64,000 bases of DNA from Methanobacterium sp. (GCA_016222945.1 JACRPY010000006.1:62001-126000), one strand, 5' to 3'; positions 28,099 through 38,107 are shown, counted from the stretch's first letter. Translations and numbers: made by a program. The notes: generated from the sequence alone by a model not told the origin.

Positions 28099-29949
28099 AT
28101 GAACTTAAAATCTATTCTAACGAATAAAAAAGATGAAAAACTGTTCTTATTAGGTAATGAAGCAACCGTACGCGGAGCTCTTGAAGCTGGCGTTTCTGTT
28201 GCTTCAACATATCCTGGAACACCTTCATCTGAAATTGGAAACGTTTTATCTAAAATTGCAAAGGAATCAGGAGTTTATTTTGAATTTTCAACCAATGAAA
28301 AAGTAGCACTTGAAGTTGCAGCCGCAGCAGCAGCATCAGGACTACGTTCATTTACTTTTATGAAGCATGTGGGATTAAATGTTGCATCAGACTCATTTAT
28401 GAGCATTGTTTACACAGGAGTAAATGGTGGAATGATAATTCTTTCAACTGATGATCCTTCAATGTTTTCATCACAAAATGAACAGGATAACAGACATTAT
28501 GCGCGAATTGCAAACATTCCAATGATGGAACCTTCAAATCCTCAAGAAATTAAGGATTTAATGAAATATGGATATGAATTATCTGAAGAGTTTCAAATAC
28601 CGGTTTTAATGCGTACAACTACGCGTGTATCTCATATGAGGGGAATAGTGGAAGTAGGGGCGGTTAAAACTCCTAAAAAGACAGGTTACTTCAATAAAGA
28701 CCCGCGACGTTTTGTGCCAGTTCCTTCAAGTGCAAGAGAAATGCATAAATCCCTTGTCTTAAAAATGGAAAAAATAGCGGATGTGGTGAATAATTCTCCA
28801 TTAAACCAAATATTTGACAACAATGGTAAAATAGGCATAATAACCAGTGGAAGTGCATTCAATTATGTAATGGATGTAATTGATGAAAATAATCTTCCAA
28901 TAAATGTTTTAAAAATTACTTTATCTTACCCTTTCCCTGAAAAACGTGTTTTAGAATTTATAGATGGGTTGGATAACATAATAATTGCTGAAGAAGTTGA
29001 TCCTGTAATGGAAAAGGAAATTTTCGCCGTTATTGGAAAAAATGGGCTAAATAAAAAAGTTCATGGTAAACTGGATGGAACATTACCTTTGATTTTTGAG
29101 TACAGTCCAGATATTATTCTTGAGGGCTTAAAAAAAGTTATTGACATTAATTTAGATAAAAAAATAGCATATGAACCTGAAATACCTCTTCCAGCACGTC
29201 CACCAACTTTATGTCCGGGATGTCCCCACCGTGCTGCTTACTATGCTGTTAAAAAGGCAGGGGAGAACTTGGATCTGGATGTGATTTATCCAACCGATAT
29301 AGGCTGTTACACTCTTGGAATAGAGTCTCCGTATGAAATAGCTGATTATTTACTTTCTATGGGTTCAAGCATAGGTACAAGCTGTGGATTTTCAAGATCA
29401 ACCAATCAGAGCATTGTAAGTTTTATAGGAGATTCTACTTTCTTCCATGCAGGAATTCCTCCATTAATAAATGCAGTTCATAATAAAGACAAGTTTGTGC
29501 TTGTTATTTTAGATAATAGGACAACTGCAATGACTGGTGGACAACCGCACCCTGGAATTCCAGTTGATGGGATGGGTGAGGTAGCTCCTGAAATTTCAAT
29601 CGAAAAAATTGTGGAAGCATCAGGTGTTGAATTTTTAAAGGTTATTAACCCGCTTAACATCAATAATTCTCAGAAAATATTTGAAGAAGCGCTTCAATTT
29701 GAAGGTGTGGCTGTAATTATTTCAAAATATCCGTGCATGTTAATTAAAGGCGAAAAAAAGAGAAAGCACGTGGTTGTTGGTGTGGATTCTGATAAATGTG
29801 ATAACTGCATGGATTGCCTAAGGGAGCTTACTTGCCCTGCAATTTATCTTGCAGATGATGAATCCGTGAATATTAATGCTGCGTATTGTAAAGGATGCAC
29901 AGTTTGTATTCAAATGTGTTCCAAAAAGGCTATTGGAGTTAAAAAGTAA
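28099..29949 (+). CDS. iorA: Indolepyruvate:ferredoxin oxidoreductase, alpha subunit
   Basis: 616 residues, full family length. The N-terminal pyrimidine-binding domain (NEATVRGALEAGV, YPGTPSSEIG) is followed by the thiamine diphosphate site GDSTFFHAGIPPLINA and LDNRTTAMTGGQPHPG, and a C-terminal pair of 4Fe-4S clusters (CDNCMDCLRELTCP, CKGCTVCIQMC). It interconverts aryl pyruvates and aryl acetyl-CoAs with ferredoxin. In methanogens it runs in the reductive direction to make aromatic amino acids from aryl acids. iorB follows 29 bases later. Confidence 0.95.
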   Translation: MNLKSILTNKKDEKLFLLGNEATVRGALEAGVSVASTYPGTPSSEIGNVLSKIAKESGVYFEFSTNEKVALEVAAAAAASGLRSFTFMKHVGLNVASDSFMSIVYTGVNGGMIILSTDDPSMFSSQNEQDNRHYARIANIPMMEPSNPQEIKDLMKYGYELSEEFQIPVLMRTTTRVSHMRGIVEVGAVKTPKKTGYFNKDPRRFVPVPSSAREMHKSLVLKMEKIADVVNNSPLNQIFDNNGKIGIITSGSAFNYVMDVIDENNLPINVLKITLSYPFPEKRVLEFIDGLDNIIIAEEVDPVMEKEIFAVIGKNGLNKKVHGKLDGTLPLIFEYSPDIILEGLKKVIDINLDKKIAYEPEIPLPARPPTLCPGCPHRAAYYAVKKAGENLDLDVIYPTDIGCYTLGIESPYEIADYLLSMGSSIGTSCGFSRSTNQSIVSFIGDSTFFHAGIPPLINAVHNKDKFVLVILDNRTTAMTGGQPHPGIPVDGMGEVAPEISIEKIVEASGVEFLKVINPLNINNSQKIFEEALQFEGVAVIISKYPCMLIKGEKKRKHVVVGVDSDKCDNCMDCLRELTCPAIYLADDESVNINAAYCKGCTVCIQMCSKKAIGVKK

Positions 29950-29978
29950 TTATTAATAATATGTTTAGGTGAAAAAAC

Positions 29979-30572
29979 ATGAAACCATATAATATTTATA
30001 TTTGCGGTGTTGGAGGCCAGGGAATCATAAAAACATCTATTGTTATTGGCGAAGCTGCAATGAAAACTGGAATAAATGTTGTAATGAGCGAAATACATGG
30101 AATGGCACAGCGTGGTGGTGTGGTATCAACAGAACTTAAAATTGGAGATTCGAAAAGCCCAATTATTGAAGATGGTAGTGCTGATCTTTTAATTGCTTTT
30201 GAACCTATAGAGGCATTAAGAGCGGTTTCAAAGGCAAGTAAAGAGACTTATGTAGTTGTAAACACTTCTTCTATAATGCCTTTTAATATTCAGGGAAGTT
30301 CTATTCCTTATCCTGAAGTTTCTGAAGTTTTAAGGGAACTTGAATCAAAAGTAAAGCATGTTTTTGCTATTGATGCTGAAAAAATAGCTAATGAAGCAGG
30401 ACATGTTCTTTCACTTAATATGGTAATGCTTGGTGGGGCAGCAGGAATTTCTGGGTTTCCCATAAAAAAAGAAGTTATCATAGAATCAATGATGAAAAAT
30501 TTACCTGAAAAATCAACTAAAATCAATATGAATGCATTTAATGAGGGTTATAAAAAGTGTCATTTGAAATAA
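29979..30572 (+). CDS. iorB: Indolepyruvate:ferredoxin oxidoreductase, beta subunit
   Basis: 197 residues. [18 protein letters not shown] at the N-terminus and [13 protein letters not shown] are hallmarks of the gamma-type domain of 2-oxoacid:ferredoxin oxidoreductases. It completes the IorAB enzyme with the preceding gene. A strong AGGTGA site precedes its ATG, and the two genes are evidently one operon. Confidence 0.94.
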   Translation: MKPYNIYICGVGGQGIIKTSIVIGEAAMKTGINVVMSEIHGMAQRGGVVSTELKIGDSKSPIIEDGSADLLIAFEPIEALRAVSKASKETYVVVNTSSIMPFNIQGSSIPYPEVSEVLRELESKVKHVFAIDAEKIANEAGHVLSLNMVMLGGAAGISGFPIKKEVIIESMMKNLPEKSTKINMNAFNEGYKKCHLK

Positions 30573-30652
30573 ATTAATATGATAGTATAATCTTATTATA
30601 TAACAAGTAAAGATTACTGAACAACTAATATTATGAAAAGTTTGGTGAAAAA

Positions 30653-31999
30653 ATGGAAAATATTAATTTTTCAGAGGAAAAATTTAAAATTATTTTTGAT
30701 CACGACCCAGATGCTTATTATATCAGTGACCTTAAAGGGAATTTTATAGATGGAAATGAGGCTGCAGAAGCATTAATTGGACATAAAAAGGCTGATTTTA
30801 TTGGGAAACATTATTCTAAGATCAATATTGTTTCTAAAAGTCAAACATCTGAATTTGATGAATTATTTTCTAAAAGTGCATTAGGTCAGGATACGGGTCC
30901 TGATGAATTCATTTTTAATAGGAAAGATGGCCAAGAAGTTGACGTGGAGGTAAGAACTGTTCCTATTGAACTTGAGGACGAAAATCTTGTTTTATGGATT
31001 GTAAGGGATATTACGTTACTTAAACGAGCAGATAGTGTGAAAGCTCAGCTTGCAGCTGTAGTAAAATATTCTCAGGATGCTATTGTATCTGAAGATTTAG
31101 ATGGGAATTTTAAAAGCTGGAATAAAGGTGCTGAAAAGATTTATGGGTATTCTGCTGATGAAATAATCGGTAAAAACCTTTCTATTTTGATTCCACCAGA
31201 TAATCTTGATGAATTACCAAAAATCATTGATAAAATGAAAAAAAATGAACCTTTGGAGCAGTATGAAACATTAAGAGTGAGAAAAGACGGTAAAATAATT
31301 AATGTGGCCTTAACAATGTCTCCTGTTAAAAATGCTAATGGAGATATTGAAGGATTTTCTGCAATTGCTCGTGATATAACAGAACGTAAAAAAATGGGTG
31401 ATGCATTAGAATGGGAAGTTGAAGTGAACAAAGCATTAGCAAAATTATCTAGTAAACTTTTATCTTCAGCTTCAATTGAGGAAATATCGGATCTTGTACT
31501 TAAATATGCAAAACGCCTTACAGAAAGTGAATTTGGTTTTGTAGGTTACATTGATCCAGATACGGGTTTTATAGTACTTACAACCATGACTCGTGATATA
31601 TGGGATCAATGCCAAGTCCCAGATAAAAGCGCGATTTTTGAGAAATTTGGTGGCTTATGGGGATGGGTATTAGATAACAAAGAGTCATTAGTCACTAATA
31701 ATCCTGAAGAAGACCCTAGATCTACGGGTACTCCGGAAGGACACATAAAAATCCAACGTTTTTTATCAGCACCTGCTTTAATTGGAGAAAAACTTGTAGG
31801 ACAAGTTGCACTGGCCAATTCAAAACGAGAATACAATGAACAAGATGTATTGTTGGTGGAACGATTAGCAGATATTTATGCTATTGCCATAAAACGTAAA
31901 CAATCAGAAGATGCATTGAAAATAAGCGAAGAAAAATATCGTAGAATAGTTGAAACGTTTATAAAAAGAGTTACAGAAATTTTAGGTGATTTAAACTAA
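30653..31999 (+). CDS. PAS-PAS-GAF sensor protein without output domain
   Basis: 448 residues. PAS 1 spans about 5-120 (FKIIFDHDPDAYYISDLKG ... LWIVRDITLLKRAD), PAS 2 about 122-245 (AVVKYSQDAIVSEDLDG ... SAIARDITERKKM), and a GAF domain about 255-420. A third PAS seems to begin (SEEKYRRIVET) but breaks off after 13 residues at a stop. No histidine kinase, HTH or cyclase domain follows, either in the protein or in the next 80 bases. It could be a truncated sensor kinase or a stand-alone sensor. It follows iorB by 80 bases. Confidence 0.8.
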   Translation: MENINFSEEKFKIIFDHDPDAYYISDLKGNFIDGNEAAEALIGHKKADFIGKHYSKINIVSKSQTSEFDELFSKSALGQDTGPDEFIFNRKDGQEVDVEVRTVPIELEDENLVLWIVRDITLLKRADSVKAQLAAVVKYSQDAIVSEDLDGNFKSWNKGAEKIYGYSADEIIGKNLSILIPPDNLDELPKIIDKMKKNEPLEQYETLRVRKDGKIINVALTMSPVKNANGDIEGFSAIARDITERKKMGDALEWEVEVNKALAKLSSKLLSSASIEEISDLVLKYAKRLTESEFGFVGYIDPDTGFIVLTTMTRDIWDQCQVPDKSAIFEKFGGLWGWVLDNKESLVTNNPEEDPRSTGTPEGHIKIQRFLSAPALIGEKLVGQVALANSKREYNEQDVLLVERLADIYAIAIKRKQSEDALKISEEKYRRIVETFIKRVTEILGDLN

Positions 32000-32024
32000 T
32001 ATTAAGAAGTTAAAACTTAATATT
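31998..32024 (+). terminator. Hairpin plus T-run after the PAS-GAF gene
   Basis: AATATTAAG and CTTAATATT form a perfect nine-base stem with a nine-base loop directly at the stop codon of the PAS-GAF gene. A T-rich stretch with seven consecutive T follows about 14 bases on. It fits a terminator in the convergent gap before the ACT-domain gene. Confidence 0.5.
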
Positions 32025-32080
32025 TATTAAATTTCTCTTTTTTTATTAAAATTAAAAATAAAATGAAAATTTAGGTTAAA

Positions 32081-32512
32081 TCATAAACCATAAATCTCAT
32101 CTGCAGAAATAACTGTTGCTCCGCCATCTTGCAATGCTTTAATTCCTGCATCGATATTTTCAGGATGTAAAAGAACAATAGCTCTGTTTTCTTTTTCTTC
32201 TACGAATGCATAAAGATATTCAAGGTTTATATTATTATCATCGAGAATTCCAAGAATTATTCCCAGCCCACCAGGCTTGTCATACATTCTAACTGCAATA
32301 ACTTCCCCTATTTTCACAATAAAGTTATTCTCTTCAAGTAATTTTTTAGTTCCTTCAGGATCTGGCACTATTAACCTTAAAATCCCGAAATCGGATGTAT
32401 CTGCAATTGAAAGCGCCCTTATGTTCACTCTGCCTTTCTCAAGTACATCTAATGCTTTACGCATTCTTCCTTTCCTATTTTCCAAAAATATGGATAATTG
32501 TTTTATTTTCAA
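32081..32512 (-). CDS. Tandem ACT-domain protein
   Basis: 143 residues made of two ACT domains: KQLSIFLENRKGRMRKALDV at the start and VRMYDKPGGLGIILGILDD near residue 75. ACT domains bind amino acids. It follows the phenylacetate-CoA ligase by 12 bases on the same strand, a common pairing, and may regulate that enzyme by aromatic amino acids. The start is TTG 32512, six bases after AAGGGGGA; no ATG is available nearby. Confidence 0.85.
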   Translation of the reverse strand: MKIKQLSIFLENRKGRMRKALDVLEKGRVNIRALSIADTSDFGILRLIVPDPEGTKKLLEENNFIVKIGEVIAVRMYDKPGGLGIILGILDDNNINLEYLYAFVEEKENRAIVLLHPENIDAGIKALQDGGATVISADEIYGL

Positions 32513-32524
32513 TTAAATTCCCCC

Positions 32525-33829
32525 TTAATTATCGAAATTTCTTTTGTCAATAACTCTAACAGCTTTCCCTTCACTTCTTGGAAGTGTTTTAGGCTCAACA
32601 AGAGTCACATTTACTCTTAAACCAATTTCGTTATGTATATAATTTTCAATCTTCTTTTTTATACTTACTAATTCTTTAATCTCGTCAGAAAAGAGTTTTG
32701 GTGATGCTTCAACCTGTACTTCCATTACATCAAGGTGCTGAGGTCTGGAAACAATGATTTGATAATGGGGTTCAAGACCATCCATCTTTAAAAGTGCTTT
32801 TTCAATTTGTGAAGGGAATACAGCCACACCTCTAACTTTTAGCATGTCATCAGTTCTTCCAGTTATCCTATCCATCTTAATTAATGTCCTTCCACAGCCA
32901 CATTCTGTTTTTCGCAACGTTGTAATGTCTTTGGTACGGAATCTGAGTATAGGCATGCCGTGCCGGGTTAATGTGGTTAAAACAAGTTCTCCTTTTTCTC
33001 CTTCGCCCATGGTTTTCAGTGTTTCTGAATCAATTATCTCAGGATAAAAATGATCATCCATAACATGTAATCCTTCTTGTTCAGGGCATTCAAGGGCTAC
33101 TCCGGGACCTATTATTTCAGTTAGGCCATAAATATTGTAAGCTGGAGCTTTAAACCTTTTTTGGATTTCTTGTCGCATTTCTTCTGTCCACATTTCCGCT
33201 CCAAAACCAACTGCCTTTAAATTCAATTCCTCTGTATCTAATCCTTCTTCTTCTGCAACTTCTGCCAAATAAAGTCCGTAAGAAGGTGTGAAAATTATTA
33301 TACTTGCGCCAAAATCTTTCATTATTTCAATCTGTCTTTTTGTCTGGCCTGTGGATATGGGAATAACTGTTAAACCTACTTTTTGAGCTCCATAATGCAC
33401 TCCAAACCCACCAGTAAAAAGACCATATCCGTGTGTATTCTGGATAATATCATCTTCTGTCGCCCCAAACATGGTTAAACCTCGAGCCATGACTTCACTC
33501 CAGATTTCAATATCTTTTTTAGTATATCCAGAGACTGTAGGTTTTCCAGTTGTTCCAGAGGAAGTATGTACCTCTACAATTTCCCTACGGGGAACTGCAA
33601 ACATCCCAAAAGGATATGCTTCTCTTAAATCATCCTTCGTGGTTAATGGCAGCTTTTCTATATCTTTTAATGTTTTAATGTCCTCGGGCTTAATTTTATT
33701 GTCATCAAAGCGTTTTCTATAAAATGGCACATTTTCATATGCTCTTTTTACAACTTTTTGTAATCTTTTAAGTTGTAATTCTTCTTTTTCCTCATGCGAC
33801 ATGCATTCTGCTTCTTTATTCCAGATCAT
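32525..33829 (-). CDS. paaK: Phenylacetate-CoA ligase family protein
   Basis: 434 residues, normal length. The AMP-binding motif [27 protein letters not shown] and the C-terminal [13 protein letters not shown] are diagnostic. It activates phenylacetate or related aryl acids to CoA thioesters. Together with IorAB, encoded convergently 530 bases away, it completes a route from aryl acids to aryl pyruvates and so to Phe, Tyr or Trp. GGGGAT precedes the ATG. Confidence 0.9.
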   Translation of the reverse strand: MIWNKEAECMSHEEKEELQLKRLQKVVKRAYENVPFYRKRFDDNKIKPEDIKTLKDIEKLPLTTKDDLREAYPFGMFAVPRREIVEVHTSSGTTGKPTVSGYTKKDIEIWSEVMARGLTMFGATEDDIIQNTHGYGLFTGGFGVHYGAQKVGLTVIPISTGQTKRQIEIMKDFGASIIIFTPSYGLYLAEVAEEEGLDTEELNLKAVGFGAEMWTEEMRQEIQKRFKAPAYNIYGLTEIIGPGVALECPEQEGLHVMDDHFYPEIIDSETLKTMGEGEKGELVLTTLTRHGMPILRFRTKDITTLRKTECGCGRTLIKMDRITGRTDDMLKVRGVAVFPSQIEKALLKMDGLEPHYQIIVSRPQHLDVMEVQVEASPKLFSDEIKELVSIKKKIENYIHNEIGLRVNVTLVEPKTLPRSEGKAVRVIDKRNFDN

Positions 33830-34170
33830 TTTTATCCCCTGATAACTGTTGATTAATATGATTTATAACTGAATTTTCCTTAATTTACCCATTAAGAAAA
33901 ATGTATAATCTAATTTAATTGGAAGAAATTTATAAAACTTTTTATATTAATTTTGTAATATGGCAAACTGTAATATTTTCACTAAATCTGTTTTAAATAG
34001 AAATAAGTGGTAAGTAGTAGTTTTCATTCTTTTAAAGAAGACAGGATGTAAGGTATTATCAATAATTTTTAATAATTTGCATGAATATCCATTTTTGACT
34101 GAATTCAAAGTTTTAATAAACAGGGATTAATATAATAAAATTATAACGGAATGTACAAATTATTGGTTTT
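33830..34170. other. 341-base AT-rich divergent intergenic region
   Basis: No ORF of note on either strand and no RNA-gene-like GC-rich block. A TTTTATAAATTT read on the minus strand near 33935 is a possible TATA element for paaK. I see nothing else definite. Confidence 0.5.
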
Positions 34171-35031
34171 ATGATGAAAAGAGAAAAATTTAAAGTTAAA
34201 AGCAGCAATTTCAATGATTGGAATGAAATATTCAAAAATCCGGAGCGTATCTCAGTTAAAAGCTTTATTACAGGGTATGTGAAAATAAATAAGAGAGGTA
34301 CATTGAATCCAAAGCATCCAAATGCGGGAAATATTGAAGATGAATCCTTAAATGTTCCAATACTTGTCCATTGGATTCATCACCATAAATTTGGAGATTA
34401 TCTTGTGGATGCAGGTCTTGATAGCTCTTATTATCAAAATCCTCATGGAGAAATGAAAGGATTATTTGCAGGGCTATTTAAAAAATTAGGATTGGGGGAT
34501 ACATATTTTCAAGAAAAGAATCAGGATATTGCATATCACATAAAAAAGAATTCAATTAAACTAAATGGAGTTTTTTTATCACATTTACATTCTGATCACA
34601 TGACAGGAGCCCGTGATCTGCCTAAAAACATTCCATATGTCGTTGGGATGGGTGAAAAATATTTTGAACATAAACCGCTCTTCTATGGAGATTATCTAAA
34701 AGGAATTGAAGTTCTTTATGAAATAGATTTTTTAAATGCCCCTAATATGCCTATTTTAGGTCCGTGTGCAGATATTTTTGGGGATGGTTCATTTTGGGCC
34801 ATAAAAACTCCAGGGCATACACGAGGGCACATTTCTTTTTTAATAAATTGTATTGATGGGCCTGTTTTGCTTACAACTGATGCATGCTTTATTAGATTGG
34901 GATTTGAAAAAGGAATTGCTTCAAGCAGTTATACAGATGATGTGGAAATGGCTCAAGCATCATTAAATAATTTAGTTGAGTTTAAAAGAGTTTACCCGCA
35001 GGTTAAAGTTTGTCCGGGCCATGAGCTTTGA
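34171..35031 (+). CDS. Metallo-beta-lactamase-fold hydrolase (AHL-lactonase-like)
   Basis: 286 residues. The HxHxDH motif is in LSHLHSDHMTGARDLP, with later metal ligands in KTPGHTRGHIS, LLTTDACFIR and CPGHEL. The layout resembles lactonase-type members (AttM/AiiA branch), and the long N-terminal insert with VHWIHHHKFGDYLVDAG is typical. The substrate is unknown. Ribosome site is weak. GC content is similar to its surroundings. Confidence 0.75.
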   Translation: MMKREKFKVKSSNFNDWNEIFKNPERISVKSFITGYVKINKRGTLNPKHPNAGNIEDESLNVPILVHWIHHHKFGDYLVDAGLDSSYYQNPHGEMKGLFAGLFKKLGLGDTYFQEKNQDIAYHIKKNSIKLNGVFLSHLHSDHMTGARDLPKNIPYVVGMGEKYFEHKPLFYGDYLKGIEVLYEIDFLNAPNMPILGPCADIFGDGSFWAIKTPGHTRGHISFLINCIDGPVLLTTDACFIRLGFEKGIASSSYTDDVEMAQASLNNLVEFKRVYPQVKVCPGHEL

Positions 35032-35136
35032 AAAAAACGTTATAAAATGGATTGGAGATTATTTCATATTATTTGCGCTAGGATAAGTTAAAATAAGACG
35101 AAGATATAATAAAAGTATGTAAAAGGATGTGTTTAA

Positions 35137-35799
35137 ATGGAAACATATGTTCTAGTTCAAGGCGGCAATATGTCAACAGAAACCTGGAATAAGCTATCTG
35201 GACAAAATATTTCTACAGAAGACGGACATATGGGTGCCAGATACTGGGATGGAACTGTTGATGCTCTTAAATTCGTAGGGCACCGTGTTTTTGCACCAAC
35301 AATCTCGGACGAATTTTCAAGCAATCTGACTGATCATATCATCCAGATTTGCACGCTGATTGTTGAAAAGGACTTGCAAGATATTATTCTTGTAGGACAT
35401 AGTTATGGGGGATTCGTCATCACTGGCGTTGCAGACAGGATGCCCGAGAGAATTCGTCTTTTAGTTTATCTTGATTCTGGAATACCTGATCCTGGACAGT
35501 CCCTCGTTGATGCCCTAAATATGGTTTATTCAAAAGAGGATTATGCTGCAGCCGTTCCCGATCCAAATCCGCCGTATGCAGAAAAACTGCATTATGATCC
35601 AAAAAGAATTGAAGGGATTAAAAAAATTTATATTCGCTGCATGAAGAGCGAGTTTATCGATGTTACTCGCATTGCCAAAGAAAAAGTAGATGCTGCAAAA
35701 GAGGGGTGGACCTACTTTGAGCTGCCATCTTCTCATGTGCCCATGGCTGACCTTCCAGAAGAGTTTTATAAACTTATGCTTGAGATCGCGAAATTATAA
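35137..35799 (+). CDS. Alpha/beta hydrolase (esterase-like)
   Basis: 220 residues. The nucleophile elbow is GHSYGGFVITG near residue 88; the N-terminus YVLVQGGNMSTETW and the C-terminal SSHVPMADLPEEFYKLM provide oxyanion and His positions as in small EstC/salicylate-esterase-like enzymes. The gene seems richer in G and C than its neighbours, which hints at acquisition from bacteria. It ends 24 bases before the stop of the convergent beta-helix gene. Confidence 0.78.
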   Translation: METYVLVQGGNMSTETWNKLSGQNISTEDGHMGARYWDGTVDALKFVGHRVFAPTISDEFSSNLTDHIIQICTLIVEKDLQDIILVGHSYGGFVITGVADRMPERIRLLVYLDSGIPDPGQSLVDALNMVYSKEDYAAAVPDPNPPYAEKLHYDPKRIEGIKKIYIRCMKSEFIDVTRIAKEKVDAAKEGWTYFELPSSHVPMADLPEEFYKLMLEIAKL

Positions 35800-35823
35800 T
35801 CCGTTTAAAGAAGATGAAGGTGC

Positions 35824-37983
35824 CTAATTTCTTTTTTCAGTGCCAAGAAATCCTCCAACTATCATTAAGATACTCAGAACTATTCCAGTTAATGGTAATC
35901 CGGTTTTTTGCATCTCAATGGTTTTGCCAGGAGCTGCTATTACCACTGTGGCAGGTTTAGGAGTCATGAACCCATCTAAGATAGCGTAGAGGTGGGCTAC
36001 TCCCCATCCATCGTTGGCTCTTAGCATGGTGGTGAATATCCCTGCAATTGTACCTCCGGTGACAGATTTGCTTCCAACATTTCCAAGGTCAGTGGTTATA
36101 GTTATGGGAGTGCCGTCAGGTATGTGGCCCATATTGGAAGTATCTACACCGTCGCTGTTGATGGTTACACTGGCAATAACTATGGATGTGCCTCCGAAAG
36201 GTATGCTAGTTGGACTGGCTTTAATGGTTAATATTAACCAGGGATCAGCGTCAATCATCTCTATTTGGCCTCCAAAGTTATGGGAACTGTTTTTAGGGTC
36301 ATTATTGGATCCCCACCAGTTATTGGTAGCATCCACTGTGCCATCGGAATATATGGCATTCGCTCGATTTGCAGTGTTAAAAACGATTCGATTAAGATGC
36401 ACATTCCCTGTACCATTATTCCAGATAACACCACCGTCTCCACCTGCAGAATTTCCTGTAAGGGTGCTGCGATTTACATTCAAAACGCAGGTACCAAGGC
36501 CAGAAACTGCATTTAATGTACAATGGTTAGAGATGGCGCCGCCGTTTCCTCCTGCAATGTTACCTGTTAAGGTACAATCATTCACATTCAAAACACAGGC
36601 ACCAAAATTTAAACCATCGGTAGTTACACCTGAAACGCTTACTGTGCAGTTATTTGAAATAAAACCACCACTTCCTCCTGCAGTGTTACCTGTGAAAATA
36701 CAATGATTCATGTTTAAGACGCAGGCACCAAAATCTAAACTCTTATTATTCAATCCTTTGACATTTATGATGCATTGATTTGAAATTGCTCCACCGTCTC
36801 TACCTGCACTATTACCTGAAAAAATACAATGGTTAATGTTTAAAACGCAAGCAGCAAAAGCAGAAGTGTTAACATTAATTGTGCATTGGTTGAATATTGC
36901 TCCACCATCTCTTCCTGCTGCGTTACCCGTTAAAATACAATCATTTAAATTTAAGATGCAAGCATCAAAACCAGAATTAACTTCATTAAACAAGCAAACA
37001 TTCATGATGGCGCCGCCATCTTCAGATGCGGCATTGTTGGCGATGTAACTATTTGAAATAGTAAAGTTACCATCGGCGTTGGTGATTCCAGAGCCAATAA
37101 CTGCATTATTATACTGGATATTAGAATTGGTAACAGTACAGTTGCCAAATTGGTTCCCTATTCCTCCAATGATACTTGCAGAGTTGTAGAGAATTTCACA
37201 TCTTGTAATTGTACAGTTACCGCCATAATTGACGATTCCAGCACCATGATTTGCTTTGTTATATAGGATTTTACAATCAGTTATAGTACAGGTACCGTTC
37301 TGGGTCGCGATCCCTCCAGCATTGGCATTTGCAGAGTTGTAGGTAATGTCAGATCTGGTGATGGTACAGTTACCTCCATCATTTATGATCCCTCCACTGG
37401 CATTTGCATAACCCGTCCCTGTTTGGTTATTTCTGGTTATAGTGCAATCAGTTATCGTACAATTCCCTGTACTGTAAATTCCACCCCCATATTCAATAGC
37501 TGAGCATTCCATGATGTTGCAAGATGTAAATGTTACTGAACCCTGATTATATATGGCACCGCCACTTGTGGTTGTATATCCGTTGGTTAAGGTTAGGTTA
37601 GAAAGAGTAACGTTTATTTCAGGTAAAATCTTGAATATCCAGTTGGTGTCTGTCCCGTTAATTATAGTTTCTTCGCGGCTTTGACCAATAATGGTCATGT
37701 TCTTGTCGAGTGTTATGTTGGTGTTATTTTCTCCGCTGTATTGGCCATTAGCGATTCTTATTACTCCGTTTGCATCTACATTATCTACACCTTTTTGTAT
37801 GGTGAGATATGGATTTGTAGCAGTACCAGTTCCTGTGTCATCGTCTCCAGTGGTGTTTACATAGATTTCGTTAGCTGCAGAAACAGTATTTATACAGAAA
37901 ATTAATGTTAAGATTATAAGCACTAGTGGAATGAAAGTTTTAGCTGTAATTACTTGTTTTTGAATGTTTTCACACTCCTCCAT
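35824..37983 (-). CDS. Secreted beta-helix adhesin-like protein with LPLTG sorting signal
   Basis: 719 residues from ATG 37983, the likely start, though its ribosome site is poor; a TTG at 38025 is the alternative. A signal peptide (FIPLVLIILTLIFCINTVSA, cleavage after about 36) is followed by a right-handed beta-helix of many repeats (CTITDCTITRNN, GNSAGRDGGAISNQC), then an Ig-like part with PFGGTSIVIASVTINSDG. The C-terminus is LPLTG (about residues 696-700), a hydrophobic span and EKRN, the classical sortase signal. It should be exported and anchored to the cell wall, perhaps by the sortase at 4757-5362. Confidence 0.87.
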   Translation of the reverse strand: MEECENIQKQVITAKTFIPLVLIILTLIFCINTVSAANEIYVNTTGDDDTGTGTATNPYLTIQKGVDNVDANGVIRIANGQYSGENNTNITLDKNMTIIGQSREETIINGTDTNWIFKILPEINVTLSNLTLTNGYTTTSGGAIYNQGSVTFTSCNIMECSAIEYGGGIYSTGNCTITDCTITRNNQTGTGYANASGGIINDGGNCTITRSDITYNSANANAGGIATQNGTCTITDCKILYNKANHGAGIVNYGGNCTITRCEILYNSASIIGGIGNQFGNCTVTNSNIQYNNAVIGSGITNADGNFTISNSYIANNAASEDGGAIMNVCLFNEVNSGFDACILNLNDCILTGNAAGRDGGAIFNQCTINVNTSAFAACVLNINHCIFSGNSAGRDGGAISNQCIINVKGLNNKSLDFGACVLNMNHCIFTGNTAGGSGGFISNNCTVSVSGVTTDGLNFGACVLNVNDCTLTGNIAGGNGGAISNHCTLNAVSGLGTCVLNVNRSTLTGNSAGGDGGVIWNNGTGNVHLNRIVFNTANRANAIYSDGTVDATNNWWGSNNDPKNSSHNFGGQIEMIDADPWLILTIKASPTSIPFGGTSIVIASVTINSDGVDTSNMGHIPDGTPITITTDLGNVGSKSVTGGTIAGIFTTMLRANDGWGVAHLYAILDGFMTPKPATVVIAAPGKTIEMQKTGLPLTGIVLSILMIVGGFLGTEKRN
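36440..37000 (-). repeat. Five-unit degenerate tandem repeat in the adhesin gene
   Basis: Five similar segments, recognised by an ATTTCCTG/GTTACCTG-like core at about 36450, 36559, 36685, 36810 and 36922, lie 109-126 bases apart. Each encodes a unit of about 36-42 residues with CVLNxNxCxxxGNxAGxxGG. Such in-frame repeats can expand or shrink by recombination. Confidence 0.75.
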
Positions 37984-38095
37984 GCTAACTAAGAAAATTT
38001 GATCATAAATATCGTTTTTAATCAATAAATTGATTTCTATTAGATCATATAAGGAAATGAATAATGGTAAGAATTGAGTAATATAATCTTGAATT

Positions 38096-38107
38096 ATTTA
38101 TATATTT
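38096..38107 (+). promoter_or_regulatory. TATA-box candidate for a leaderless CPBP transcript
   Basis: ATTTATATATTT is centred about 28 bases before the ATG of the CPBP gene at 38130, and no Shine-Dalgarno site is seen before that ATG. In archaea this spacing puts the transcription start at or next to the start codon. Confidence 0.45.
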
